Part shown: piece by piece, positions 29,270-38,138 of the stretch | How positions within the stretch are numbered: the first letter of the stretch is position 1 | Layout: every line of letters starts with the position of its first letter | Made by a program: the position numbers and the translations under genes | The notes under the pieces: model-generated | What the model was told of the DNA's origin: nothing | The model's input: the letters and a program-made list of their open reading frames with translations, nothing else | Database searches by the model: none | Assembly: GCF_002261355.1 (NCBI RefSeq) | Contig: NZ_NEVU01000001.1 | Coordinates: forward strand, 496,001 to 560,000 | Source of the DNA: Bordetella genomosp. 12 | GTDB lineage: Bacteria > Pseudomonadota > Gammaproteobacteria > Burkholderiales > Burkholderiaceae_B | Length of the DNA: 64,000 nt | Reading direction: 5' to 3'

Positions 29270-30496
29270 TCAGGAGCGATAGTCGGCGTTGATGCTGACG
29301 TACTCGTGCGAGAAGTCGCAGGTGTAGACCGTGTCGCTGGTCTGGCCTCGGCCCAGCGAGATGCGCACCAGAATCTCGGCCTGCTTCATGATGCGCTGGC
29401 CGTCTTCTTCGCGATACTCGGGGTTGCGGCCGCCGTCCTTGGCCACCAGCACGTCGTCGAGCCAGAGCTGGATCTTGCTGGCGTCCAGGTCGTCGATGCC
29501 GGCATAGCCGATCGCCGCCAGAATGCGGCCCAGGTTGGGATCGGAGGCGTAGAAGGCCGTCTTGACCAGCGGCGAGTGCGCCACCGCATAGGCCACCTTC
29601 AGGGCTTCGTCGGTATTGCCGGCGGCCTCGACGCGGATGGTCATGAATTTGGTGGCGCCTTCCGCGTCGCGCACGATCTTCTGCGCCAGATCCGCAGCGG
29701 CCTCGGCCAGGGCCTGGCGCAGCGCGGCATAGTCGGCATCGCTGGCGGCGTTGACCTGCAGGCCGGACTGACCCGTGGCCACCACGATGAAGGAATCGTT
29801 GGTGGAGGTGTCGCCGTCGATGGTGATGCGGTTGAACGACTGGTTGGCCAGCTCCAGCGCCAGCGTGTCGAGCAGCGGCTGGGCGATGCCCGCGTCGGTG
29901 GCCAGGAAGCTGAGCATGGTCGCCATGTTCGGGCGGATCATGCCCGCGCCCTTGCTGATGCCGGTGATGGTGACGGTCTTGCCGCCGATCTGCGCGCGGC
30001 GCGAGTAGATCTTGGGCAGCGTGTCGGTCGTCATGATGCCGTGGGCGGCATTGAACCATTCGTTGCCGCCCAGCGCGGCCACGGCCTTGGGCAGCCCGGC
30101 CAGCAGGCGGTCCATCGGCAGCGGCTCGAGGATGACGCCGGTCGAGAAGGGCAGGACCTGCTCGGCGGGCACGCCTAGCAGCTTGCCCAGTTCGGCGCAG
30201 GTGTCGGTGGCGTTCTTGAGGCCGGGCTCACCCGTGCCGGCATTGGCATTGCCCGTGTTGATGACCAGGGCCCGGATGGGGCCGCCCTTGGCCAGGTGGG
30301 CCTTGCTGACCTGCACCGGAGCGGCACAGAAGCGATTGCGCGTGAACACGCCGGCCACGGTGGCGCCGGCCGCCAGGCGCATGACGGTCAGGTCGCGGCG
30401 GTTGGCCTTGCGGATGCCGGCCTCGGTCACGCCGATTTCGACACCGGCGACGGGAAAGATTTCGGATTCGGAAGGAATCTGGAGATTAACGGCCAT
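29270..30496 (-). CDS. argJ: Bifunctional glutamate N-acetyltransferase / amino-acid acetyltransferase ArgJ
   Basis: 408-residue enzyme of the cyclic arginine pathway: moves acetyl from N-acetylornithine to glutamate, and can use acetyl-CoA. The self-cleavage site lies in [14 protein letters not shown] (Ala-Thr bond, Thr becomes the nucleophile of the beta chain). [15 protein letters not shown] and [11 protein letters not shown] are further hallmarks. The C-terminal [17 protein letters not shown] is typical. ATG at 30496. Confidence 0.96.
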   Translation of the reverse strand: MAVNLQIPSESEIFPVAGVEIGVTEAGIRKANRRDLTVMRLAAGATVAGVFTRNRFCAAPVQVSKAHLAKGGPIRALVINTGNANAGTGEPGLKNATDTCAELGKLLGVPAEQVLPFSTGVILEPLPMDRLLAGLPKAVAALGGNEWFNAAHGIMTTDTLPKIYSRRAQIGGKTVTITGISKGAGMIRPNMATMLSFLATDAGIAQPLLDTLALELANQSFNRITIDGDTSTNDSFIVVATGQSGLQVNAASDADYAALRQALAEAAADLAQKIVRDAEGATKFMTIRVEAAGNTDEALKVAYAVAHSPLVKTAFYASDPNLGRILAAIGYAGIDDLDASKIQLWLDDVLVAKDGGRNPEYREEDGQRIMKQAEILVRISLGRGQTSDTVYTCDFSHEYVSINADYRS

Positions 30497-30587
30497 GGGT
30501 ACGTCTCGCTGGGCTGGGCAGTTATGGCCGCCGGGAAGCGGCGGCGGGCAAAGTCATTATTATCCCATCGCTGGCGGATGGGGGCGG

Positions 30588-31592
30588 TCAGGGGCCGACG
30601 CGCATGCTGGCGACATCCAGCACGCCGGCGGCGCGATTGTCCAGGACGGCGCGCACGGTGCCGTCGGGCGCCTGCAGCACCGATTTGCCGGCGGCGATCT
30701 CAGTGCCGCCCGCGCGGTGCGCGCTGCGCCCGCGCGAGGGCGAAAACAGCAGGTCGCCGGGCTGCATGCCGGGGACTTTGTCGCCGGCCCGCGTGACGCG
30801 GGTGCCGGCCGGATACGTCACATCGCCCAGGGCCGATTCATGCGCCAGCAGCCCTTCGAAACCGAGGCGTTGATGATCCGGGGCCAGCCGCACATCGGCC
30901 TTGAGCAGATCCAGGCCGTCCAGGCGGAAGGCCTCACTGCCGTCGGTGCGCAGCAGCCAGCCTTGCGGGATGGCCTGCAGCCAGGTGCCGGTGGGCAGCT
31001 TGTGGCCGTCGAGTTGATTGCCCGCGGCCAGGTGGCAGCTGGCAAAGCGCGGCTGACCCTGTTCGAGGCGGAACTCGGCCTGGTGGCCCCGGCTGCAGGT
31101 CCAGCCGGAGACCGGCTCGTCGCCCGCCAGGCTCAGCGACCAGGCGTTGGCGGCGCCGTCGGCATCGAAGTGCCGTACGAGACGGGCCGTTCTGACGCCC
31201 GCCACGAGGGTGGGCGCGGGGAAGCTCGCCTGGTCGAAGCTGTCAGGCTCGCCGGCGGTGCGCAGGCGCAGCTGCGTGCCGGCCGGCATGGACACGCCCG
31301 CCAGCTCGCGGGCGTGATCCAGGACGCTGCGGCGCGCGGCTTCGGCCCGCGCCACGCGCTGGCTTTCGACCCAGTCGCTCAGTTGTTGGCAGGGAAAGAT
31401 GGCGCCCACGCCGGCGAGCAGCGCCACCAGCAGGGTGGCCAGACGTCGATGGTCGGCCAGCCAGAGGCGCGCATCGCGGCTGCGCACCAGCGTGGCGCCC
31501 CAGGTGAGCAGCGTTGCCAGACAGACCAGGGACAGCGCCATGGTCACATAGAAATTGCCGCCAGGAAGAGATACCGGAATCATGCCGGGCAT
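30588..31592 (-). CDS. Membrane-anchored protein of unknown function
   Basis: 334 residues that I do not recognise. Two hydrophobic segments (about 14-36 and 50-66) are followed by a roughly 265-residue soluble, probably periplasmic, domain with no clear motif. Two cysteines at about 165 and 180 (WTCSRGHQ and ASCHLAAGN) could pair. The middle has repeated Leu/Asp/Gly-rich strands, suggesting a beta-rich fold. Start may be ATG 31592 or 31583; neither has a strong ribosome site. It stands between argJ and marR on the same strand with its own short leaders, so context says little. Confidence 0.55.
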   Translation of the reverse strand: MPGMIPVSLPGGNFYVTMALSLVCLATLLTWGATLVRSRDARLWLADHRRLATLLVALLAGVGAIFPCQQLSDWVESQRVARAEAARRSVLDHARELAGVSMPAGTQLRLRTAGEPDSFDQASFPAPTLVAGVRTARLVRHFDADGAANAWSLSLAGDEPVSGWTCSRGHQAEFRLEQGQPRFASCHLAAGNQLDGHKLPTGTWLQAIPQGWLLRTDGSEAFRLDGLDLLKADVRLAPDHQRLGFEGLLAHESALGDVTYPAGTRVTRAGDKVPGMQPGDLLFSPSRGRSAHRAGGTEIAAGKSVLQAPDGTVRAVLDNRAAGVLDVASMRVGP

Positions 31593-31652
31593 TATGCGCT
31601 TTTTTGGCCGGCATCCGGCCGTCCCCGCCCCGCCTCGGGCCCCCCGGCCGCG

Positions 31653-32138
31653 CTAGGGTTGCCCCTGCCGCGCCACGACCTGCAGTTTGAGTTCGCCCAG
31701 CGCTTTGTACAGCGCATTGCGGCTGGCGTCGGGCAGATCGCCGAACATGGCCTTGACCCAGGTTTCATGGGCGCGGGCCATGCGCGCGAAGACGCGCTTG
31801 CCCTGGGGCGTGAGTTTGAGCAAAGAGCTGCGCCGATCCGATTCGACCTTGGTGCGCACGACCAGCCCTTCTTTCTCGAGCTGGTCGGTGATGCCGGTGA
31901 TATTGCCGTTGGTCACCATCATATGGCGCGACAGTTCGCCCATTTTCATGCCTTTGGGCGCGCGCTGCAGCTGCGCCATCAGGTCGAAGCGGGGCAGGGT
32001 GGTGTCGAACTCGGTGCGCAGGCGGCTGCGTATTTCGGATTCGATCAGGTTGCAGCAGGTCAGCATGCGCAGCCACAGCCGCAGGTCATGATGGTCTTCC
32101 GGCGCGGCGCGGCTTTCCAGATCGGGCGAGTCGGTCAT
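31653..32138 (-). CDS. MarR-family transcriptional regulator
   Basis: 161-residue winged-helix regulator. LRLWLRMLTCCNLIESEI at the N-terminus, then the DNA-binding part MKMGELSRHMMVTNGNITGI and the wing VESDRRSSLLKLTPQGKRVF. This subtype is typical of regulators of CoA-dependent aromatic acid pathways, where the ligand is usually an aryl-CoA. It lies just downstream of the arylformamidase-like gene and that pair diverges from the Liv-type importer. I infer that it controls these genes and the aminobenzoate operon at 42 kb, whose upstream regions share the word CCTAAACTAT. Confidence 0.88.
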   Translation of the reverse strand: MTDSPDLESRAAPEDHHDLRLWLRMLTCCNLIESEIRSRLRTEFDTTLPRFDLMAQLQRAPKGMKMGELSRHMMVTNGNITGITDQLEKEGLVVRTKVESDRRSSLLKLTPQGKRVFARMARAHETWVKAMFGDLPDASRNALYKALGELKLQVVARQGQP

Positions 32139-32155
32139 GAGGATCTCGGCGGAGG

Positions 32156-33040
32156 TCAGGGGGCGGCCGGCCCGGCAGGCAGGCCCATTTGTTCGAGAAT
32201 GGCGCGGGTATGCGGTGCGTGCGCGTCATTGAGCTTGAGCACCAGGTCGAAGTGATTGCTGTCGGGCACGTCGACCTGGTGTGCGGCGCGGCCCGCCGCC
32301 TGCCATTGTGCGAGATAGTCGCGGCTCTGGCGCTTGAACTCGTCGGTTTCGGATTCGCCGTAAGCGATGATTAAGGCTGCGCTGCCGGCGTCCAGCGGCA
32401 GCAGCGCCGGGCTGTTGCGCTCGGCGTCGGCCTGCGAGAGATTCATCCAGGCATTGATGTGGGTGTGGATGAGCGGGCGTAGATCGTACAGGCCGGACAG
32501 CGCGCAGGCGCCCCGGATGACGTTTTCCGGTACGCCGTGGCTGGCGTGCCAGCCAGCCGCCAGCAGCATACCCACCAGATGGCCGCCCGCCGAGCTGCCG
32601 CAGACATGAATGCGGGCGGGGTCGCCGCCGTGGCGGGCGATATGGGCATGAACCCAGGCCAGGGCGCGGCGCGTCTGGTCCACGATGCGGTCCAGCGTGA
32701 CGGCGGGCGCCAACGAGTAGTTCATGACGACCACGGTGGCGCCTGCTGCCGTGAAAGCCGGCGCCATGTTGCAGGAATCGTCCTTGGATAGCGCGCGCCA
32801 GTAGCCGCCGTGGATGAAGAAAAATACCGGCGCATCGGCGTGCGCGGTCGGGAAGATGTCCAGGGTTTCGTCGGCGTGCGGGCCGTAGGCGATATCCGCC
32901 AGACAGGGCAGCGTCTGGCGGGCCCGGCGGCTGTCGTCGGTGTATTGCTTGAGTATCGCCTGGATGTCGGGTACTGTCGCGCGTGCGTTGTACTGCACGT
33001 CCAACGCGCTGCGGTCGTAGTTGCGGTAGAGCATGGTCAT
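32156..33040 (-). CDS. Arylformamidase-like alpha/beta hydrolase
   Basis: 294-residue hydrolase. FFFIHGGYWRALSKDD and VTLDRIVDQTRRAL match the animal-type kynurenine formamidase (AFMID) pattern HGGYW, and CGSSAGGHLVGM carries the nucleophile serine. VPDSNHFDLVL holds the catalytic histidine. Family members hydrolyse N-formylkynurenine; related enzymes act on N-formylanthranilate. Both give, directly or by later steps, anthranilate, the substrate of the pathway at 42-49.8 kb. The ATG at 33040 is preferred to the GTG at 33052. It is cotranscribed with marR. Confidence 0.75.
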   Translation of the reverse strand: MTMLYRNYDRSALDVQYNARATVPDIQAILKQYTDDSRRARQTLPCLADIAYGPHADETLDIFPTAHADAPVFFFIHGGYWRALSKDDSCNMAPAFTAAGATVVVMNYSLAPAVTLDRIVDQTRRALAWVHAHIARHGGDPARIHVCGSSAGGHLVGMLLAAGWHASHGVPENVIRGACALSGLYDLRPLIHTHINAWMNLSQADAERNSPALLPLDAGSAALIIAYGESETDEFKRQSRDYLAQWQAAGRAAHQVDVPDSNHFDLVLKLNDAHAPHTRAILEQMGLPAGPAAP

Positions 33041-33117
33041 CGGCGCTTGCACCTGGCGTAAAACAGCGAGCCTAGAAGAAAAACGAATCTGCTGAGTCTT
33101 GGGGCAAACCCTAGACT

Positions 33118-33148
33118 TGTTTTGTCGAATACTTTAAACCTAAACTAT
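33118..33148 (+). promoter_or_regulatory. Promoter and likely MarR operator of the Liv-type importer
   Basis: TTGTTT (33118-33123), a 17-base spacer and TAAACT (33141-33146) make a plausible sigma-70 promoter. The -10 lies within CCTAAACTAT (33139-33148), the same 10-mer found at 41996-42005 before the aminobenzoate operon. A related word, CCTAGACT, is 28 bases upstream (33111). A repressor bound here would block the polymerase. The words are seen; their role is inferred. Confidence 0.55.
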
Positions 33149-33301
33149 GCGGGATGCCAGTTTTTCTCCGGGATTGCCGCCCGGAGAGCCGCCCCGGGGG
33201 ATCACGTCGTGGCGTCGCGGGCATTGCCGCAGCACTCGCCAAATCATTCGAACGCCGCAATAACAATATCTCTGCCGCGCTCAAGCGCAAGGAGCTCCAC
33301 C

Positions 33302-34465
33302 ATGCGTTTTCTCCCCTCTCTTCTGGCCGCCGCCGTGCTGGTGCCCGCCCTGGCTTCGGCCGACACCATCAAGGTCGGCATCGCCAACGATATCTCCGGT
33401 CCGTTCGCGGCGCTGGGCGCCGAGGCCCGCGATGGCTTCAATCTGGCCATCAAGCAGCTCGGCGGCAAGCTGGGCGGACAGCAGGCCGAGTTCGTGCAGA
33501 CCGACATGGGCGGCAACCCCGACCAGGCCCGCCAACTCGTCACGCGTTATCTGCAGCGCGACAAGATCGATTTCTTCACCGGCCCGATCGGCTCGAATGT
33601 GGCGCTGGCCGTGGGCCCGGCCCTGTTTGCCGCCAAGGTCCCCTATCTGTCGAACAATCCTGGCCCCAGCCAGTTCGCGGGCGCTCAGTGCAACCGCTAT
33701 TGGTTCGGGCTGTCGTATCAGAACGATGCCTTCCATGAAGCCGCAGGCAAAGTGGCCGCCGATCGCGGCTACAAGAAAGTGTTCATCATGGCGCCGGACT
33801 ATCCGGCCGGCAAGGATGCGCTGACCGGCTTCAAGCGCGGCTACAAGACCGCCGTGGGCGAAGAGCTCTATACCAAGCTCGGCCAGCTGGACTATGCCGC
33901 GGAAATCGCGCAGATCCGCGCGGCCAAGCCGGATGCCGTCTATATCTTCCTGCCCGGCGGCATGGGGATCAACTTCGTCAAGCAATTCGTCTCGTCGGGT
34001 CTGGCGCAGGGCACCGCGCTGATCGGTCCGGGCTTTTCGGCCGATGAGGACGTGATCCAGGCCGTGGGCGAGCCCATGCTCGGCATGTACAACACCGCGC
34101 AATGGGCCCATGACCTCGACAACCCGCAGAACAAGCAGTTCGTCGATGCCTTCCGCAAGGAGTACAACGGCCGCTATCCGTCGGTGTATGCCGCCCAGGC
34201 CTATGACGTCATCATGGCGATCGACGCGGCGGTCAAACAATCGGGGGGCAAGGCCAGCGACCGCGATGCCGTCGTCGCCGCCTTGCAGAAAGCGGATTTC
34301 CCCTCGGTGCGCGGTCCCTTCACCTACGGCAAGAACCACTATCCCATCCAGTCCTATTACGTGCGCGTCGTGGACAAGGATGGCAATGGCCGCATCACCA
34401 ACAAGCTCGTGGGCAAGGTGTTCGACAAGTACCAGGACGTCTACGTCGGCGAGTGCAAGCTGTAA
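33302..34465 (+). CDS. Branched-chain-type ABC transporter substrate-binding protein
   Basis: 387-residue periplasmic protein. Signal peptide ends near ALASA; the mature start DTIKVGIANDISGPFAALG is typical of LivJ/LivK-type type-I folds. QNDAFHEAAGKVAADRGYKK and the C-terminal DVYVGECKL are visible. Many relatives in aromatic-catabolism clusters bind aromatic acids rather than leucine. The ATG at 33302 is preceded by AAGGAGCTCC. Two permeases and two ATPases follow. Given the shared operator word and the neighbouring formamidase, I infer an anthranilate-like or aromatic ligand. Confidence 0.88.
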   Translation: MRFLPSLLAAAVLVPALASADTIKVGIANDISGPFAALGAEARDGFNLAIKQLGGKLGGQQAEFVQTDMGGNPDQARQLVTRYLQRDKIDFFTGPIGSNVALAVGPALFAAKVPYLSNNPGPSQFAGAQCNRYWFGLSYQNDAFHEAAGKVAADRGYKKVFIMAPDYPAGKDALTGFKRGYKTAVGEELYTKLGQLDYAAEIAQIRAAKPDAVYIFLPGGMGINFVKQFVSSGLAQGTALIGPGFSADEDVIQAVGEPMLGMYNTAQWAHDLDNPQNKQFVDAFRKEYNGRYPSVYAAQAYDVIMAIDAAVKQSGGKASDRDAVVAALQKADFPSVRGPFTYGKNHYPIQSYYVRVVDKDGNGRITNKLVGKVFDKYQDVYVGECKL

Positions 34466-34484
34466 TCCCATCGCGGGGATGAGA

Positions 34485-34508
34485 GCGGGCGGCGCGGCTG
34501 CCGCCCGC
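34485..34508 (+). promoter_or_regulatory. Hairpin between binding protein and first permease
   Basis: GCGGGCGGC (34485-34493) and GCCGCCCGC (34500-34508) form a 9-base stem with a 6-base loop between the binding-protein stop and the LivH-type start. It occupies the same place as the hairpin at 3369-3391 in the aap operon and may raise binding-protein levels. Confidence 0.55.
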
Positions 34509-34528
34509 GGCACACGGGGAAAAGGTTC

Positions 34529-35449
34529 ATGACGTTCACGCTGGTCGTCGAGCAATTGCTCAATGGTCTCCAGTTCGGGTTGATGTTGTTTTTGATCGCG
34601 GCGGGCTTGACGCTGGTGTTCGGGATCATGGATATCATGAATCTCGCACATGGCTCGCTTTACATGGCAGGCGCCTATGTCGCGGCCGAGACCATGCAAC
34701 GCACGGGTTCTTTTACCGCCGCCGTGATCGTGGCGGCTCTTGCCACCGGTCTGGTCGGCGCGTTGCTGGAGCTGGTGCTCATACGCCGGCTCGCGGTGCG
34801 CGATCACCTGGCCCAGGTGCTGGGCAGTTATGCGGTCATCCTGATCGCCAATGATCTGGTCAAAATGATCTGGGGTCCGGCGCCGATGATGCTCAACATG
34901 CCCGCGGCCCTGTCGGGCCCGGTGCGCCTGCTGCCTGATCTGCTCTATCCGGCCTACCGCTTGATGATCATTATCTTCGGCCTGGCCGCGGCGGCCGGCC
35001 TGTATTGGTTCGTCACCCGCACCCGCGCCGGGGTGCTGGTGCGCGCCGGCGCGTCGAACCGGCAGATGGCCACGCTCATGGGCGTGCGCGTGCCGGTGCT
35101 GTTTCTGGGCGTGTTCACGCTCGGGGCCATGCTGGCTGCCGTGGCGGGCGCGCTGCTCGGGCCGGTGACCGCCGTGCAGATCGGTATGGGCGAAGAAATC
35201 CTCATCCTCGTGCTGGTGTGCATCGTCATCGGCGGTATAGGGTCCATACGTGGCGCCTTTGTCGGCGCTTTGCTGGTCGGCATGGTGGATACCGCTGGCC
35301 GGGCGTTTCTGCCCATGTTGTTGCGACAGGTGTTTTCGCCCGCCGTGGCATCCAGTGTCGGCCCGACGCTGGCGGCCATTCTGATTTATGTCCTGATGGC
35401 GGCCATTCTGGTCTTTCGCCCATCGGGCCTGTTTCCGGCGCGGGGCTGA
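34529..35449 (+). CDS. livH: LivH-type ABC transporter permease
   Basis: 306-residue inner-membrane permease with about eight hydrophobic segments. The N-terminal QLLNGLQFGLMLFLIAAGLT and VFGIMDIMNLAHGSLYMAGA are the LivH signature. GVRVPVLFLGVFTLGAMLA and IRGAFVGALLVGMVDT follow, including the loop that meets the ATPases. It forms the channel with the LivM-type protein encoded two bases after its stop. Confidence 0.93.
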   Translation: MTFTLVVEQLLNGLQFGLMLFLIAAGLTLVFGIMDIMNLAHGSLYMAGAYVAAETMQRTGSFTAAVIVAALATGLVGALLELVLIRRLAVRDHLAQVLGSYAVILIANDLVKMIWGPAPMMLNMPAALSGPVRLLPDLLYPAYRLMIIIFGLAAAAGLYWFVTRTRAGVLVRAGASNRQMATLMGVRVPVLFLGVFTLGAMLAAVAGALLGPVTAVQIGMGEEILILVLVCIVIGGIGSIRGAFVGALLVGMVDTAGRAFLPMLLRQVFSPAVASSVGPTLAAILIYVLMAAILVFRPSGLFPARG

Positions 35450-35451
35450 GC

Positions 35452-36405
35452 ATGAACAAAAGCCTGTGGTGCAGTGTCTTGCTATTGGCCGCGCTGGTGA
35501 TCTTTCCGCTGGTCGCCCCGGCCGTGGGCCTGGATTTCTACATTTCTTTCTTGCGCCGCGTGATGATTTACGCGCTGGCGGCAACCAGCCTGAATCTGGT
35601 GTTGGGCTATGGCGGCATGGTGGCGCTGGGGCACGCGGCCTTCTTCGGCGCGGGGGCTTATGCCGTCGGCATGCTCGGGGCGGCGGGCGTGATGCCCGCG
35701 CTCATCGTGTGGCCGGCGGCCATGTTGCTGGCCGGCGTGCTGGCCTGGGTGATCGGCGCCATTTCGCTGCGCACGCGGGGCGTGTACTTCATCATGATCA
35801 CGCTGGCCTTCGCGCAGATGGTGTATTACCTCTTCATTTCCCTGCGGCAGTACGGCGGCGATGACGGTCTGAATCTGAATGGCTATTCCACACTGCCCGG
35901 CCTGGATCTGAGCAATGACGTCGTGTTCTATTACGTCGTGCTGGCCATCCTGGTGCTGGTGATGCTGGGCTTCAATCGGCTGGTCGCCTCGCGCTATGGC
36001 GCGGCCCTGCAGGGCGTGCGCGAGAACGAAGGCCGCATGGAAGCCCTGGGCTATCCCGTCTATCGCATCAAGCTCAACGCCTTTGTCCTGAGCGGCGCGG
36101 CGGCGGGGCTGGCCGGCGCATTGCTGGCCAACCACAATCTGTTCATCTCTCCCAGCCTGATGCACTGGACCCAGTCGGCCAATCTGCTCATCATGGTGCT
36201 GGTCGGCGGGATCGGCCTGCGCTATGGCGGAGTGGCCGGTGCGACCGTGATGCTGGTGCTCGAAGAAGTGCTGCGTCAATGGACAGAGTATTGGCACCTG
36301 CCCTTGGGTTTGTTGCTGCTGGCCGTGGTGCTGGGCGCGCCGCGCGGGCTGGCCGGCCTGGTCGCGCCGTGGTTCGCCAGCCGTTCTTCGAAGGTTCAAC
36401 CATGA
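35452..36405 (+). CDS. livM: LivM-type ABC transporter permease
   Basis: 317-residue permease. AATSLNLVLGYGGMVALGHA and LRTRGVYFIMITLAFAQMVY are LivM signatures, and LQGVRENEGRMEALGYPVYR is the ATPase-contact loop. The open frame extends far upstream antisense to nothing useful; ATG 35452 gives the normal N-terminus. Its stop overlaps the LivG-type start by four bases. Confidence 0.93.
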   Translation: MNKSLWCSVLLLAALVIFPLVAPAVGLDFYISFLRRVMIYALAATSLNLVLGYGGMVALGHAAFFGAGAYAVGMLGAAGVMPALIVWPAAMLLAGVLAWVIGAISLRTRGVYFIMITLAFAQMVYYLFISLRQYGGDDGLNLNGYSTLPGLDLSNDVVFYYVVLAILVLVMLGFNRLVASRYGAALQGVRENEGRMEALGYPVYRIKLNAFVLSGAAAGLAGALLANHNLFISPSLMHWTQSANLLIMVLVGGIGLRYGGVAGATVMLVLEEVLRQWTEYWHLPLGLLLLAVVLGAPRGLAGLVAPWFASRSSKVQP

Positions 36406-37187
36406 CCGTGCAGACGACTGCGGCGCTGCGCGCCACCGGTCTGGTGCGGCGCTTCGGCGCCTTGCTGGCCACCGACAATGTCAGCCTGGAGTTGGCGCCC
36501 GGCGAGATCCATGCGCTGATTGGCCCGAACGGCGCGGGCAAATCCACGCTCATCCATTTGTTGTCCGGCACGCTGGCCGCCGACGCCGGCCGCCTGACGG
36601 TGGGCGAGAAGGACGTCACCGCGTTGTCGGCGCATGAGCGCGTGGCCAGCGGCCTGTCACGCTCCTACCAGATCACCAATATTTTCCGCGGTTTCACGGT
36701 GCGCCAGAATCTGCTTTTGGCCGTGCAGGCGCATGCCGGCAGCAGTTTCCGTTTCTGGCGGCCGCGCGACGCGGAGGCCGCCTTGCACGAGGCCGCCCGC
36801 GAGCTGGCCCGGCAGTGCGCCATCGACGCGGCGTTGATGGAGCGTCAGGCCGGCACCTTGCCGCACGGTGAGCAGCGCAAGCTGGAGTTCGCCCTGGCCC
36901 TGGCTGCCAAGCCCAGTGTTTTGCTGCTGGACGAGCCCATGGCCGGTATGGGGCCGGACGAAACCCTGCGCCTGACCGAGTTGATCGAGTCCTTGCGCGG
37001 GCAGGCCGCCATGCTCTTGGTCGAACATGATATGCAGGCCGTGTTCCGCCTGGCCGACCGGATCTCGGTGCTGGTGTATGGGCGGATCATCGCCACGGGC
37101 ACGCCTGACGAGATCCGCGCCAATCCCGAGGTACGCCAGGCCTATCTGGGGGACGAGGGCGAACACGCGCAGGAGAAGACATGCTGA
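36402..37187 (+). CDS. livG: LivG-type ABC transporter ATP-binding protein
   Basis: 261-residue ATPase. Walker A GPNGAGKST, the LivG-specific signature LPHGEQRKLEFALALA, and Walker B VLLLDEPMAGMG are intact; the switch His is in LLVEHDMQAVF. It overlaps the previous gene (ATGA) and the next gene by seven bases. Confidence 0.94.
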   Translation: MTVQTTAALRATGLVRRFGALLATDNVSLELAPGEIHALIGPNGAGKSTLIHLLSGTLAADAGRLTVGEKDVTALSAHERVASGLSRSYQITNIFRGFTVRQNLLLAVQAHAGSSFRFWRPRDAEAALHEAARELARQCAIDAALMERQAGTLPHGEQRKLEFALALAAKPSVLLLDEPMAGMGPDETLRLTELIESLRGQAAMLLVEHDMQAVFRLADRISVLVYGRIIATGTPDEIRANPEVRQAYLGDEGEHAQEKTC

Positions 37188-37885
37188 GCATCAAGCAAGT
37201 CGCCAGTGGTTATGGCGCCAGCCAGGTCCTGTTCGGCGTGGATCTGCACATAGGCGCCGGGCAGGTCGTGACCTTGCTGGGCCGCAACGGCATGGGCAAA
37301 ACGACCTTGCTGCGCACGCTCTTTGGGCAATTGCCCTTGCGGGCCGGCACGATCGAGTTCGCCGGCAACCAGGTGGGCGGCTGGAGTCCGGATCGCATCG
37401 CGCGCCGCGGTCTGGCGCTGGTGCCGGAGGGCCGGCAATGTTTTCCCAACCTCACGGTGCGCGAGCATCTCACGGCGTTTGTGGCGCACCGCAACCCGGA
37501 TATCGCGCAGCCCTGGACGCCGGAGCGCGTCTTCGAGCTGTTTCCGCGCCTGGGCGAGCGGGCGGCCAACATGGGCAATCAATTGTCCGGCGGTGAGCAG
37601 CAGATGTTGGCCATTGGCCGTGCGTTGGTGACCAATCCCCGCCTGCTGATCCTGGACGAAGCCACCGAAGGGTTGGCCCCGAAGATTCGCGAGGAAATCT
37701 GGCAATGCCTGGCACGCTTGCGCGCGGCCGGGCAGACCATTCTGGTGATCGACAAGTATGTGGAGCGCCTGTTGGCGCTGGCCGACCGCCATGTGATCCT
37801 CGAGCGCGGCCGCGTGGTCTGGACCGGCGATTCTGCCGCGCTGGATGCGGACCGGGGGCTGTGGGAGCGCTATCTGGGCGTGTAG
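37181..37885 (+). CDS. livF: LivF-type ABC transporter ATP-binding protein
   Basis: 234-residue ATPase. Walker A GRNGMGKTT, signature LSGGEQQMLAIGRAL, Walker B LLILDEATEGLAP, and VIDKYVERLLAL in place of the usual H-loop sequence VEQN: the switch histidine position reads Asp-Lys, which is common in LivF proteins that work with a complete LivG. It ends the importer operon and is followed by a strong terminator. Confidence 0.93.
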   Translation: MLSIKQVASGYGASQVLFGVDLHIGAGQVVTLLGRNGMGKTTLLRTLFGQLPLRAGTIEFAGNQVGGWSPDRIARRGLALVPEGRQCFPNLTVREHLTAFVAHRNPDIAQPWTPERVFELFPRLGERAANMGNQLSGGEQQMLAIGRALVTNPRLLILDEATEGLAPKIREEIWQCLARLRAAGQTILVIDKYVERLLALADRHVILERGRVVWTGDSAALDADRGLWERYLGV

Positions 37886-37886
37886 C

Positions 37887-37913
37887 CGCCCGCCGGTACG
37901 GGCGTTTTATTTT
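37887..37913 (+). terminator. Intrinsic terminator of the Liv-type operon
   Basis: CGCCCG (37887-37892), a 6-base loop, CGGGCG (37899-37904), then TTTTATTTT. A clear stem plus T-run starting two bases after the livF stop. The next 60 or so bases are A+T-rich and may hold the promoter of the sia operon, though I see no convincing -35/-10 pair. Confidence 0.85.
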
Positions 37914-38138
37914 GATATTTAACGTTATAAACATCGTCTTTTGCCGATATTTATGCAATAAGTCGATATAGTTCAGCGTTATTGTGTTCGCATGTTTCCA
38001 TCCCCCGCCGGGCCATCTACACTAGCGGCGCCTTTGGCGGCGTGGGGAAACTGCGCCGACCAAGCGCGGGTGGGGAGATAGGCAGGCCCGGCCGACGGTC
38101 CCCGCCGTGGCAGTTCGTGGTGGCCGCTCGGAGAATGT

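Noticed and set aside
33281-35584. Open frame of 767 codons opposite the binding protein and LivH genes
   Set aside because: Low-complexity His/Arg/Gln product, no ribosome site, and a well-supported gene on the other strand.
37914-38138. Small gene or sRNA in the A+T-rich gap before siaA
   Set aside because: No open frame with a ribosome site and no second terminator; probably only promoter DNA.
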